Both the position numbers and the translations under genes were made by a program. Source: Candidatus Izemoplasma sp. (lineage in GTDB: Bacteria > Bacillota_I > Bacilli_A > Izemoplasmatales > Izemoplasmataceae). Taken from it: a stretch of DNA of 22,030 nucleotides. Each line of letters starts with the position of its first letter. The first letter of the stretch is position 1. A model generated the notes under the pieces. It made no database searches. It had not been told where the DNA came from and saw nothing but the letters and a program-made list of their open reading frames with translations. Positions 13,951 through 22,030 of this stretch are shown here, one piece after another. The stretch covers positions 1-22,030 of the forward strand of contig SLFZ01000019.1 of assembly GCA_007123975.1 (NCBI GenBank), in the 5' to 3' direction.

Positions 13951-15674
13951 TGTTTCACATCCTTGTGGTGGTCTGCTTCCGGGGCGTCATGAACAATTTC
14001 CATGATCGCTTCCTCAAGGGTCCGGAGCGTGGTGTCGGCTTCGGTGATGCTCGCTGCTTTGACAGCGATGTATATTTTTAGCTTTGGCTCGGTGCCGCTC
14101 GGACGGAGCACGAACCAGGCATCGCCTTCCAAGGAAAACTTGATGACATTGGATTTGGGAAGGTCGATGATGTGCTCGTTGCCGCCTTCGTAGCGCAAGC
14201 TCTTCAAATAGTCTTCTATGGTAATCACGGCACGTTTTGCGATGCTTTTCGGCATCAAATCTCTAAAGTGTGACATGATTGCCTTGATTTTCGCTTCACC
14301 GGCTTTGCCGTCTAAGGTCAGGTTGATGTTTTTCTCGCGGTAGGTGCCGTATTTCTCGTAGAGGTCATGGAGGTAATCAACCAAGGTTTTTCCTTCGGTT
14401 TTGAGGCGATTGGCAATGTCTGAGGCAAACACCATGGCTTGCACGGCGTCCTTGTCTCGGACAAAGTCTTTGACGATGTAGCCATAGGATTCTTCATAAC
14501 CCATCAAAAACGATTTCTGCGTGGATTCGATGGCTTTCATGCGCTCGCCGATGAACTTAAATCCGGTCAGCGTCGATTGAACCTCAACCCCATAGGTGTG
14601 GGCGATGGCGGCACCGAAGTCGCTGGTGACGATGGTGTTGTAAACGATGCCGTGTTCCGGCATCGTGCCAAGGCGCTTGTGGTGGTCGAGGATGGACTCG
14701 ATGAAGATGGCGCCGGTTTGGTTGCCGGTTAAGAACACGTACTCACCCTGATGAAGCACACCGAGGCCGAGGCGATCGCCGTCGGGGTCGGTGGCGATGA
14801 GCACGTCGGCTTTGTGCTGACGTCCATACTTGATGGCGTACTCGAAGGCCGAGGCGTCTTCGGGGTTTGGGCTTTTGACGGTGCTGAATCGGGAGTCGGG
14901 AACCATCTGTTCCTCGACGGTAACAACATCATAGCCGGCTTCCGTTAACGCACGAAGGCCAATCTCACGACAGGCACCGTGAAGCGGTGTGAAGACGATG
15001 GTGATGGTTTTTTTCGCCTCCGGCCGCATCGGCACGGTGGCGACTTCGTTGAGGTAGGCATCATCGATGTCGCGTCCAAGCACCGCAATCAAGCCGTTTT
15101 CTCTGGCCTCGTCGGTGTCCATCGACGGCACGGCGAAAACGTCCTCGATGGCCTCAACGTTTTCGACGACCTGATCGGCGAGGCGGGGCACAAGCTGACA
15201 CCCGTCGGCATCGTAGATTTTGAAGCCATTGTATTCGGGCGGGTTGTGCGAGGCGGTGATGACAATGCCTCCGGCCGCGCCTTGGTGGCGCACCGCAAAC
15301 GATAAAAGCGGCGTCGGCCGCATGTGTTCAAACACGAAAGCGCGCATCCCGCAAGCGGCGATCACCGAGGCGGCTGCCCAGGCGAAGGTGTCGCTGTGCT
15401 CGCGGTTGTCGTAGGCGATGACGATGCCACGGCGTTTGGCGTCAGGTTCGTGTTCAATCACATACTTCGCGAAGCCATAGGCGGCTTTTTTGAGCGTGTG
15501 CACGTTCATTCGGTTGGTCCCTGGTCCCATTTTTCCCCGCATGCCGCCGGTGCCGAACTCAAGCGGCTTGTAGAAGGCGTCTTCGATTTCTGCCTCCCCC
15601 ATGTGTTCCATGGCGGTTTTTAAGTCGGAATCCAGCGCCGGATGGTTTTTCCACACGTCGTAGGTTTTTTTCAC
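13947..15674 (-). CDS. pgm: Phosphoglucomutase / phosphomannomutase, alpha-D-phosphohexomutase family
   Basis: Interconverts glucose-1-phosphate and glucose-6-phosphate, linking GlgP and GlgC to glycolysis. The 575-residue protein has all four family signatures: EFGTGGMRG, the phosphoserine loop TASHNPPEYNG (Ser142), the metal loop DPDGDRLG (Asp296, 298, 300), and substrate loop GYEESYGY with phosphate-binding RPSGTEPK. The start is GTG at 15674, seven bases after AAAGGAGT; a longer frame beginning with an ATG at 15716 lacks this site and would start inside the leader. Its stop overlaps rnfC, so it heads the rnf operon. Sugar specificity (glucose versus mannose) is not decided by motifs; glycogen context favours glucose. 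Confidence 0.95.
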   Translation of the reverse strand: MKKTYDVWKNHPALDSDLKTAMEHMGEAEIEDAFYKPLEFGTGGMRGKMGPGTNRMNVHTLKKAAYGFAKYVIEHEPDAKRRGIVIAYDNREHSDTFAWAAASVIAACGMRAFVFEHMRPTPLLSFAVRHQGAAGGIVITASHNPPEYNGFKIYDADGCQLVPRLADQVVENVEAIEDVFAVPSMDTDEARENGLIAVLGRDIDDAYLNEVATVPMRPEAKKTITIVFTPLHGACREIGLRALTEAGYDVVTVEEQMVPDSRFSTVKSPNPEDASAFEYAIKYGRQHKADVLIATDPDGDRLGLGVLHQGEYVFLTGNQTGAIFIESILDHHKRLGTMPEHGIVYNTIVTSDFGAAIAHTYGVEVQSTLTGFKFIGERMKAIESTQKSFLMGYEESYGYIVKDFVRDKDAVQAMVFASDIANRLKTEGKTLVDYLHDLYEKYGTYREKNINLTLDGKAGEAKIKAIMSHFRDLMPKSIAKRAVITIEDYLKSLRYEGGNEHIIDLPKSNVIKFSLEGDAWFVLRPSGTEPKLKIYIAVKAASITEADTTLRTLEEAIMEIVHDAPEADHHKDVKQ

Positions 15675-15729
15675 TCGCCCACTCCTTTCCAATTTATTTA
15701 AGAACATATATATCATATAAACAACATGT

Positions 15730-15758
15730 ATTATAACTTATCAATATCGTGATTTCAA
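15730..15758 (-). promoter_or_regulatory. Promoter of the pgm-rnf operon
   Basis: TTGAAA (15753-15758), a 17-base spacer and a perfect TATAAT (15730-15735) lie on the minus strand, 56 bases before the GTG start. It is among the best promoters in the window, and no comparable one is seen between pgm and rnfB. Confidence 0.82.
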
Positions 15759-15801
15759 CCGCCAATCGGTTTTTCTAAATAGTTGACCACGTTCGAGTTT
15801 C

Positions 15802-15828
15802 AGGCTCTTTTTTATTACAAAGGAGCCT
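15802..15828. repeat. Short inverted repeat in the peroxiredoxin-pgm spacer
   Basis: AGGCTC and GAGCCT (6-bp arms, 15-base A/T-rich loop) lie between the peroxiredoxin terminator and the pgm promoter. No T-run follows on either strand, so it is not a standard terminator. An overlapping smaller pairing (AGCC/GGCT) would compete with it. Function is unknown. The rest of this 231-base spacer shows only the terminator and promoter listed. Confidence 0.4.
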
Positions 15829-15868
15829 ATATCATGGCTTAAGCATCGCCTTAATCAGCTACAGACAT

Positions 15869-15900
15869 AAAAAAAAGCGTCCAGCCAAACTGGACGCTTT
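15869..15900 (-). terminator. Intrinsic terminator of the peroxiredoxin gene
   Basis: Perfect 11-bp arms AAAGCGTCCAG and CTGGACGCTTT (minus strand) with a 5-base loop are followed by eight consecutive T, starting six bases past the stop codon. Confidence 0.93.
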
Positions 15901-15905
15901 CAAGG

Positions 15906-16505
15906 TTACTTATCGGTGTTTTCGTCGTCGGTGTCGATGAACTGTTTTCCGGGATGCCAGCCGCATGGGACGAGTTTTCCGGCGACTTCGTTTTGGAAGA
16001 CTTCAAGGGTTCGCAGCACTTCGTCGACGTTGCGCCCCCCTTCGCCGTGGTTGACGTGGGCGGCTTTTAAGACGCCGTTGGGAGCGATGATGAAGGTGCC
16101 GCGCCAGGCGACGCCTTTGTCTTCATCAAGCACGCCGTAGGCTTCGCTGACGACGTGGTTGGAGTCGCTGGCGTGGAAGTGGTTTAGGTGGCCGAGCGAT
16201 CCTTGTTGCCAGGCGAGGTGGCTGTATAGCGAGTCGGTTGAGACGGCGATGAGTTTCGCACCTTTGTCTTCAAACTGCTTGTTTAATTCGTTAAAGCGTT
16301 GAATCTCGGTGGGGCATACGAAGGTGAAGTCAAGCGGGTAAAAATAGAGCACGACCCAGTGTCCTTCGTTTAAGAGATCGTCAAGTTTGACTTTGCTGAT
16401 GCGGTCGAGGTCCTTGCCTTCAGGGCTGAGCGCAGGCATTTCAAAGCGGGGTGCTTGTTTGCCGACGCGGGCGGCGGTGACGTAAAAGTCGTTATCGTAT
16501 TTCAT
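15906..16505 (-). CDS. Typical 2-Cys peroxiredoxin (AhpC/Prx1-like)
   Basis: Thiol peroxidase that reduces H2O2 and organic peroxides in the cytosol. The 199 residues carry the peroxidatic motif YPLDFTFVCPTEI (Cys64), with the conserved Thr four residues before... and Arg135 in WRGTFII, and the C-terminal resolving Cys181 in LVPCGWHPGK. The resolving motif differs from the commoner VCPANW form but keeps Cys and Trp. ATG is preceded by a perfect GAGGAGG. No AhpF or thioredoxin reductase is adjacent, so the electron donor is unknown. It follows glgP with a 71-base gap lacking a clear terminator, so read-through from the glg operon is possible; a -10-like TATACG near 16531-16536 is weak. Confidence 0.94.
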   Translation of the reverse strand: MKYDNDFYVTAARVGKQAPRFEMPALSPEGKDLDRISKVKLDDLLNEGHWVVLYFYPLDFTFVCPTEIQRFNELNKQFEDKGAKLIAVSTDSLYSHLAWQQGSLGHLNHFHASDSNHVVSEAYGVLDEDKGVAWRGTFIIAPNGVLKAAHVNHGEGGRNVDEVLRTLEVFQNEVAGKLVPCGWHPGKQFIDTDDENTDK

Positions 16506-16576
16506 CGGAGTTCCTCCTCATCTGTTTTACCGTATACCATCTTAGGCTTTCGGATGTCTTTTTTCAATCAAAACAC

Positions 16577-18985
16577 TCACTTTTTGTCGTCAATTGGGGC
16601 GATGCGCCAAATCTCATTGGCGTAATCAGAAATCGTTCGATCGGTCGTGAAGAAGGCGCTTTTGGCGATGTTGGTGAGGGCCATTTTTCGCCATGTTTTT
16701 TGATCTTGGTACCGTGCGTTCGCTGCTTCGTGCGCGTCGGTGTAGGCGCGGAGGTCTTTGAGCACAAAGTACTCGTCACGACCTAAAAGTTTATCGCGAA
16801 CGTCGTTGAACTCCGTTTTCGGAACGTTGGCAAAGAATCCGTTGGTGAGTTGGTCGACGGCGGTGCGAATCTCGTCGTCGTGCTGGTAAATTTCTAGTGG
16901 GTCGTAGGTGTTTTCACGACGCAAGCGGTTGACGGTGTCGGTTTCCATGCCGAAAATGATGATGTTGTCTTCGCCGACGAGGTCGGCGATTTCAACGTTC
17001 GCGCCATCGAGCGTGCCGATGGTGATCGCGCCGTTCATCATGAATTTCATGTTTCCTGTGCCGCTCGCTTCTTTGCCGGCGAGGGAAATTTGCTCGCTTA
17101 AGTCGCAGGCGGGAATGATTTGTTCGGCGTAGGTGACGTTGTAGTTTTCGACGAAAACAACCTTGAGTAAATCGCGGGTGTCGGGGTCGTGGTTGACCTT
17201 GTCGGCGATGGTGTTTAGGAGTTTGATGATCTTTTTGGCAAAATAATAGGTGCCAGCGGCTTTGGCGCCGAAGATGAAGCTGTGCGGGACGTAGCTTTCA
17301 CGGAAAGCGACGTCGGTTTTTAACCGGTTATACACCATCAAAATATGCAGCGCGTTCATCAGTTGGCGCTTGTATTCGTGCATCCGTTTGACCTGAACAT
17401 CAAAGATGCTGTCGGGGTCGAGGGAGATGCCTTGCTCACGGTTGATGCGTTCGGCCAAGACAACCTTGCGGGCACGCTTCATCTCGGCGTAGCGCTTCTG
17501 CGTTTTTTCGTCGTCGACATGGTCGAGGAGTTGTTCGATTTTGCTCATGTCTTTAAGCCATCCTGGCGCGAGCTCATCGAGCATGGTGGATAGTTCTGGG
17601 TTGATGTGCTTAAGCCAGCGGCGGTGCGTGACGCCGTTGGTTTTGTTGTTGAACTTGCCCGGATAGAGTTCATGCCACTCTTTCATCTCAATCGATTTAA
17701 GCAATGAGGTGTGCAAGGCGGCGACGCCGTTGACGCTGAAGGAACCGACGATGGCGAGGTGGGCCATGCGGACCTGTTGGTCGGCGATGATCGCAAGGCG
17801 ACGGACGGTGTCGTGGTCGGCCTTTTTATCGTGCAAGAGCCAAGCGCAAAAACGGCGGTTGATTTCTTCGATGATTTGATAGATTCGCGGGAGCACCGGT
17901 TGGAAGATGCTGATCGGCCATTTTTCAAGCGCTTCGGCAAGCAAGGTATGGTTTGTGTAGGCACATGTCTTGGTGGTGATTGCCCAAGCGTCGTCCCATT
18001 CCATGCCGTGGTCATCCATAAAGACGCGCATCATTTCCGGAATCACGAGGGCCGGGTGGGTGTCGTTGATTTGGAAGACGAGTTTGTCGGGAACGTTTTC
18101 AAACGTGCCGTGCGTGGTGTGGTGATCTTTTAAAATGCTTCTCACGCCGGCGGCGCTGAAAAAGTATTGTTGTTTAATGCGGAGGGTTTTTCCTTCGCGC
18201 GTCGTGTCGTCGGGATACAGCATGCCGCTGATTTGGCGTAGTTCGCGGTTGTATTCGATGCTGTTGACATCGTCAGGGAAGAGGTCGGTGGGTTCGGCGT
18301 TCCAAAGCCGCAAGCGATTCACCACACCGTTGTCGGCACCGACGATCGGGATGTCATAGGGCACGGCGAGAATTTTCTCGTTTGGCTCATACGTGGCGGC
18401 GCCGTTGTTAAAGGTGGCGTGGCCGCCGTAGGGAATCTCAATCGCTTCTTCTTCAGCGCGAACTTCCCAGACGTATTGGTCTTTGAGCCAGTCGTCGGGT
18501 TTTTCCAGTTGGTAGCCGTTGCGAATTTCTTGCTCAAAGAGGCCGTAGCGATAGCGAATGCCAACGCCATGGCCCGGCAGGCCAAGGCTTGCGAGCGAAT
18601 CGAGAAAACAAGCCGCTAAGCGTCCGAGACCGCCGTTTCCGAGGCCGGGGTCGACTTCTTTGTGTTCGATGGCATTGAGGTCGAGGCCGAGCTTGGCCAT
18701 GCCTTTTTCAACCACGTCACGAAGTCCGAGGTTCATTAGGTTGTTGGTGATGAGGCGGCCGATAAGAAATTCCATTGAGAAATAATGCACGGTTTTTGGC
18801 GAATGTGCCTTGGTGATGGCTTTCCGTGCTTTCCATTGTTTGCTTATCTCGGCGAAGACCAAGCGCCCGAGAGCGTGGTACTGTTCACGCGGTGTGCTTT
18901 CGTCGAAGGGTTTTGCGTGCAAGGTTTCCACGCTTTCTTTGAACGCCTTGACGAAGGTGTCAGGGTTTTGGAAGGGATTGTTCAT
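16577..18985 (-). CDS. glgP: Glycogen/maltodextrin phosphorylase
   Basis: Releases glucose-1-phosphate from alpha-1,4-glucans; a PLP-dependent GT35 enzyme. The 802 residues are typical of bacterial forms. Conserved blocks include SMEFLIGRLITNNL, DPGLGNGGLGRLAACFLDS, RYRYGLFEQ and QINDTHPAL. The PLP site EASGTGNMKFMMNGAITIGT (Lys647) precedes GTLDGANVEI. The start is the ATG at 18985, seven bases after AAAGGAG; another in-frame ATG two codons earlier sits too close to the SD. It overlaps the end of the glgDA fusion by 26 bases and completes the glgC-glgDA-glgP operon. The product is the substrate of Pgm, whose gene is nearby. Specificity for glycogen or maltodextrin cannot be told apart here. 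Confidence 0.97.
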   Translation of the reverse strand: MNNPFQNPDTFVKAFKESVETLHAKPFDESTPREQYHALGRLVFAEISKQWKARKAITKAHSPKTVHYFSMEFLIGRLITNNLMNLGLRDVVEKGMAKLGLDLNAIEHKEVDPGLGNGGLGRLAACFLDSLASLGLPGHGVGIRYRYGLFEQEIRNGYQLEKPDDWLKDQYVWEVRAEEEAIEIPYGGHATFNNGAATYEPNEKILAVPYDIPIVGADNGVVNRLRLWNAEPTDLFPDDVNSIEYNRELRQISGMLYPDDTTREGKTLRIKQQYFFSAAGVRSILKDHHTTHGTFENVPDKLVFQINDTHPALVIPEMMRVFMDDHGMEWDDAWAITTKTCAYTNHTLLAEALEKWPISIFQPVLPRIYQIIEEINRRFCAWLLHDKKADHDTVRRLAIIADQQVRMAHLAIVGSFSVNGVAALHTSLLKSIEMKEWHELYPGKFNNKTNGVTHRRWLKHINPELSTMLDELAPGWLKDMSKIEQLLDHVDDEKTQKRYAEMKRARKVVLAERINREQGISLDPDSIFDVQVKRMHEYKRQLMNALHILMVYNRLKTDVAFRESYVPHSFIFGAKAAGTYYFAKKIIKLLNTIADKVNHDPDTRDLLKVVFVENYNVTYAEQIIPACDLSEQISLAGKEASGTGNMKFMMNGAITIGTLDGANVEIADLVGEDNIIIFGMETDTVNRLRRENTYDPLEIYQHDDEIRTAVDQLTNGFFANVPKTEFNDVRDKLLGRDEYFVLKDLRAYTDAHEAANARYQDQKTWRKMALTNIAKSAFFTTDRTISDYANEIWRIAPIDDKK

Positions 18986-21416
18986 GTTCATTCTCCTTTG
19001 ATCGGGTTTCGAGCACGAGGCGATAGAGTTCGACCGTTTTGGACGCTTGACGCGCTAGGCTGAAGTCTTGACGCATGCCTCGAAGCCGTATTTTTCGGAA
19101 CGCATCGGGGCGTTCTTTGTAGACATTGTACGATGTTTCAAGCGTTTGCACAAGCGCATCCACATCGAAATCGAAGAAGGTGAATCCAGTGCCGCGCCCT
19201 GTGTAGCTGTCGTAGGCGCTCACCGTGTCGGCGAGACCGCCGGTCTCACGAACGATTGGGACCGTGCCATAGTGCATCGCAATCATCTGGCTAAGGCCGC
19301 AAGGTTCAACGCGTGAGGGCATCAAGAAGGCATCAGCGCCGGCGTAGATGTAGTTCGGTTCGGTCGCGTCAAACTCGAGGTTGACGGCGACGCGGCGTGG
19401 AAAGGCTTTTTTTAACTCTCGCAGGCTGTTCTTAATCGTTTCATCGCCGGTGCCGAGCAAGACAAACTGTACATCGTTGTGGCGCTCAAGCAACCGCCAA
19501 AGTGCAGGAATCATGATCGCGAAGCCTTTTTGTTCGCTCAAGCGGCCAACCGATCCGATTAGATACGCGTCGGGATCGTCGTCAAGGTTCATGATTTTTT
19601 GTAGGTGGTGTTTGTTCAGGGCCTTTTTCTCAAGCGTCCTTTGCCCGTAGCGTGCGGCAATAATCGGATCGCTTTCCGGTGAGTGTTTCCCTGAAATGCC
19701 GTTTAAGATGCCGTAAAAATCACGTTCACGTTTAAGGATGGCCGGCGTGAGGTTTTTCCCGTAGTAATCGTAGCGAAGTTCATCGCGGTAGGTTTCTGAG
19801 ACGGTGGAGAGTTTGTCGGCGTGTTCGATGCCGATTTCCAGCGCGTTCATCTTTCCATCGTGGTTTTTTCCGATGTTTTTCAACCCCACGCGCGCCAAAA
19901 TATCATAAGGACCCGTGCCTTGATAATCGATGTTGTGAACCGTCAGAAGCGTTTTCGGCGCTTCGCCGTTTACCTCAAGGAGCGCCGGCAAAAGCGCCGC
20001 ATGCCAATCGTGGGCATGGACGAGATCAAAAGGTCCAATCAGCGGCATCGCCTCAACGACGCTTCTGCAGAAAAACGCGTAGCGCATGACGTCGTCGTCG
20101 TGGCCGTAGATTTCGTCGCGTTCAAAGTAATAGAAGTTGTCGAAGAAATAGACATCGACGCCTTTGTAGGTGGTTTCAAGCACCTTAACTTTACGTTTTT
20201 CGAGGCCATCTTGCAAGATCAATTCACCAATCGGTGTGCAGGCTTCTTCAAAACGCGCCTTGATGGCCGGGTAAAACGGCAAGGCAACCGACACATCAAG
20301 GCCGGTTTTCGCCAGGTGGACGCTTAAGTCACCGAGCACATCGCCAAGGCCTCCGGTCTTGATAAAGGGAACCATTTCGGCGGCGACCTTCAGCACGCGC
20401 ATGCCGGTTTGGTTGGTGACGACTTGGTTTTTTTGCGTGATGTAAGGGTCGCGAATCGTGCCTTCTAACACCGTGCCCTGCTTGACAACGCTGCCTTTGT
20501 CTAAGACGACTTGTTGAAGCACGGCGCCTTGTTCAACGACGGCGTTGTTTAAGACGACGCTGTGTTCGATGATCGCGCCACGTTTGATGGTGACGTCGCG
20601 ACCGATGACGCTATGACGCACGGTCCCATCGACGATGGCACCGCTCGCAAGCAAGCTGTTGGTGACGTCGGCGTAATGGCCGTAGCGTACCGGTGGGGCG
20701 GTCTTTTCTTTGGACATAATCGGACGGTTGGGCAGGAAAATGTCGCGGCCACGGTCGAAACGCAGCATGTCGAGGTTGGCTTTCATGTAGTGAAAGACAT
20801 CGCGGACGTAGCGGACATACGCGCGGTGTAAGTAGGTGCTTACGTTGAGCGATGGGGCTTGTTCAACCACGTCGTTTAAGGTTTTGTAAGGAATGGCGTC
20901 GTAGTTAAGGATGTATTCGAGCAGTCGTTTTTTTGATAGCAAGAACGTCTTCAGGCGGGCTTTTTCGTGGACGACTTCGGTGATGTCTGCGTTTTTGCGG
21001 ATATGGTGGTCTAGCACGTCGTTGAAATCGATGTTCCATAAGATGTTCGCTTGGGTAATCAAGACGTACTCTTGGCTGCTTCTTTGGAAGTACTCGTTGT
21101 GTTCATACATTCGCTGGAAGGTGAGCATGTCTTCGGTCGGCGCGGCAATGTTTTTCGGCGGCAACACAAACAAGCCGTCGGCGCGACGGTCGAGGTCCCA
21201 GCGTTTGCCCGAGCCGATGTGGTCTTGTAAGGAGCGGTAGTTTCCGTAAGGGAAGATGGCGACGTTTTTAATGCCGCTGTGTTTCATGTTGGACAAAGCG
21301 AAATCAATCAGACGGTATTTCCCGACGACGGGCATCGCCCCGGGCATGCGGTGAATCGTCAACAGCCCGAGTTGACCGCGGACGCTCGCGTCGATGACGG
21401 CAAACAAGCGGCTCAT
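18960..21416 (-). CDS. GlgD-GlgA fusion: ADP-glucose pyrophosphorylase subunit joined to glycogen synthase
   Basis: One uninterrupted 818-residue frame. Residues 1 to about 338 are GlgD, the regulatory-type ADP-glucose pyrophosphorylase subunit. They include KYRLIDFALSNMKHSGI, YGNYRSLQDHIGSGKRWDLDR, DGLFVLPP and a left-handed beta-helix (about 245-325). The GlgC-type catalytic GGxGxRL loop is missing. Residues 339-800 are a full GT5 glycogen synthase: it starts MRVLKVAAEMVPFIKTGGLGDV like a free GlgA, with HAHDWHAALLPALL, GRLSEQKGF (Arg625, Lys630) and SRVEPCGLSQMIAMHYG (Glu704). There is no ribosome site before Met339 and no stop at the junction. ATG overlaps the glgC stop as ATGA. The fusion would tie ADP-glucose supply to its user; channelling is inference. 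Confidence 0.93.
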   Translation of the reverse strand: MSRLFAVIDASVRGQLGLLTIHRMPGAMPVVGKYRLIDFALSNMKHSGIKNVAIFPYGNYRSLQDHIGSGKRWDLDRRADGLFVLPPKNIAAPTEDMLTFQRMYEHNEYFQRSSQEYVLITQANILWNIDFNDVLDHHIRKNADITEVVHEKARLKTFLLSKKRLLEYILNYDAIPYKTLNDVVEQAPSLNVSTYLHRAYVRYVRDVFHYMKANLDMLRFDRGRDIFLPNRPIMSKEKTAPPVRYGHYADVTNSLLASGAIVDGTVRHSVIGRDVTIKRGAIIEHSVVLNNAVVEQGAVLQQVVLDKGSVVKQGTVLEGTIRDPYITQKNQVVTNQTGMRVLKVAAEMVPFIKTGGLGDVLGDLSVHLAKTGLDVSVALPFYPAIKARFEEACTPIGELILQDGLEKRKVKVLETTYKGVDVYFFDNFYYFERDEIYGHDDDVMRYAFFCRSVVEAMPLIGPFDLVHAHDWHAALLPALLEVNGEAPKTLLTVHNIDYQGTGPYDILARVGLKNIGKNHDGKMNALEIGIEHADKLSTVSETYRDELRYDYYGKNLTPAILKRERDFYGILNGISGKHSPESDPIIAARYGQRTLEKKALNKHHLQKIMNLDDDPDAYLIGSVGRLSEQKGFAIMIPALWRLLERHNDVQFVLLGTGDETIKNSLRELKKAFPRRVAVNLEFDATEPNYIYAGADAFLMPSRVEPCGLSQMIAMHYGTVPIVRETGGLADTVSAYDSYTGRGTGFTFFDFDVDALVQTLETSYNVYKERPDAFRKIRLRGMRQDFSLARQASKTVELYRLVLETRSKENEHEQSLPKP

Positions 21417-22030
21417 GACTGTTCACCCACTTTCCAAAGCGTTTCGTTGTCGATGACGGTGGGCTTATCGTAAATCAGTTCCGTGTGCGGCAATATCACC
21501 GTGTCTTCTAAGACGATGACGTTTTCCAAGCGGCTGCGTTCGCCGATCTTGACGCCGGTGAAGACGATCGAGTTTTTCACGAAGGCGTTTTCTTTGATTA
21601 AGACGTTGCTAGAAATGACGCTGTGTTCGACGTGTCCCATAATCATCGAACCGTCGCAAATCATCGCATCGCGAACGCGATCGGGGCTCATGTTGTGGTG
21701 AGGCGGCAAGTCTTCGGTGCGGGTGTAAATTGGGTGGGTTGTGTAATCGTGAATTTTGAGGTATTCGGGATGGTCAAGCAAATCGAGGTTTGCCTCGTAT
21801 AAGCTTTCGACGGTGCCGACATCGCGGAAATATCCGTTGAAACGGTACCCGCAGACGTGGTAGTTTTCTTTGAGGGCTTTGGGGATGATGTCGCGGCCGA
21901 AATCGAGGTCGTCAACGTCGGACTGCAACACGCTGTGTAAGACGGCGCGGTTAAACACGTAAACCCCCATCGAGGCGAGACTGCCTTGTGGGTTGTCGGG
22001 TTTTTCCGCAAAATCGGTGATGCCGTCGTG
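21413..22030 (-). CDS. glgC: Glucose-1-phosphate adenylyltransferase (N-terminus beyond window)
   Basis: Catalytic ADP-glucose pyrophosphorylase subunit; makes ADP-glucose from ATP and glucose-1-P, the committed step of glycogen synthesis. The visible 205 C-terminal residues start within FAEKPDNPQ and continue with SLASMGVYVFNR, DFGRDIIPKAL, and GYFRDVGTVESLYEANLDLL (sugar-phosphate-binding region). The C-terminal beta-helix has hexapeptide-like repeats (SVISSNVLI, SIVFTGVKIG, ENVIVLEDTVI). The nucleotide-binding N-terminal half, roughly 170-190 residues judging from family length, lies to the right of the window. The stop overlaps the start of glgDA (ATGA). The expected GlgC/GlgD heteromer would thus include a GlgD that is itself fused to GlgA. 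Confidence 0.95.
   Translation of the reverse strand, partial: HDGITDFAEKPDNPQGSLASMGVYVFNRAVLHSVLQSDVDDLDFGRDIIPKALKENYHVCGYRFNGYFRDVGTVESLYEANLDLLDHPEYLKIHDYTTHPIYTRTEDLPPHHNMSPDRVRDAMICDGSMIMGHVEHSVISSNVLIKENAFVKNSIVFTGVKIGERSRLENVIVLEDTVILPHTELIYDKPTVIDNETLWKVGEQS

Noticed and set aside
16506..16576. Strong promoter or terminator between glgP and the peroxiredoxin gene
   Set aside because: Only a weak TATACG and no -35 at proper spacing; no hairpin with a T-run. Left uncalled.
20390..20420. Separate glgD and glgA genes joined by an error
   Set aside because: No stop, frame change or ribosome site is visible at the junction; both halves read in one frame. Raw reads could still test this.
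1..22030. CRISPR arrays, insertion sequences, tRNA or rRNA genes
   Set aside because: No regularly spaced repeats, transposase motifs, terminal repeats or RNA-gene sequences were found by reading; the spacers are short and explained by promoters and terminators.

Overview
The window looks like chromosomal DNA from a fermentative, probably anaerobic bacterium of the Bacillota / Mycoplasmatota side of the tree. The reasons are strong AGGAGG-type ribosome sites, a GlgC/GlgD-type ADP-glucose pyrophosphorylase, an Rnf complex in the clostridial order C-D-G-E-A-B, PPi-dependent pyruvate phosphate dikinase, a tetrahydrofolate riboswitch in front of an ECF transporter S component, and CcpA-like operator sequences. 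UGA serves as a stop in many genes and TGG encodes Trp, so the mycoplasma code does not apply. Lineage assignment below phylum is inference. I see no mobile element, CRISPR array, tRNA or rRNA, and no gene-free stretch longer than 300 bases.

Layout. Positions 1-1213 (minus) hold the N-terminal 404 residues of phosphoglycerate mutase GpmI. A divergent promoter region with a central CcpA-like site separates it from a plus-strand pair (1379-3977): a Thermotoga-type GH13 maltosyltransferase and a small Cys-rich flavoprotein. After a bidirectional terminator everything is on the minus strand. Read right to left along the window, the units are: glgC (partial)-glgDA fusion-glgP (22030-16577); a 2-Cys peroxiredoxin (16505-15906); an operon pgm-rnfC-D-G-E-A-[56-aa ORF]-rnfB (15674-8309); ppdK (8134-5507); ung (5421-4771); and folT under a THF riboswitch (4720-4003).

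How the genes work together. GlgC, GlgD and GlgA make glycogen. GlgP and the maltosyltransferase remodel or degrade it. Pgm interconverts glucose-1-P and glucose-6-P. GpmI and PPDK are lower-glycolysis steps, with PPDK recovering ATP from PPi. Rnf couples ferredoxin:NAD+ electron transfer to ion pumping. The window is therefore mostly a storage-carbohydrate and energy-conservation region, with a few housekeeping genes (UDG, peroxiredoxin, folate uptake) placed between.

Most unusual points. (1) The Rnf complex is atypical. RnfB is only 101 residues, with the membrane helix and one Fe-S domain but no ferredoxin domains. An unlisted 56-aa membrane ORF with the same Cys-x2-Cys-x4-Cys spacing sits between rnfA and rnfB. 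RnfG is about twice normal length, with repeated FMN-binding-like domains. RnfD carries a charged coiled-coil insertion and RnfE a basic helical tail. (2) GlgD and GlgA are fused in one 818-residue polypeptide. (3) pgm is translationally coupled to rnfC. (4) CcpA-like sites lie at matching distances from three central-carbon promoters.
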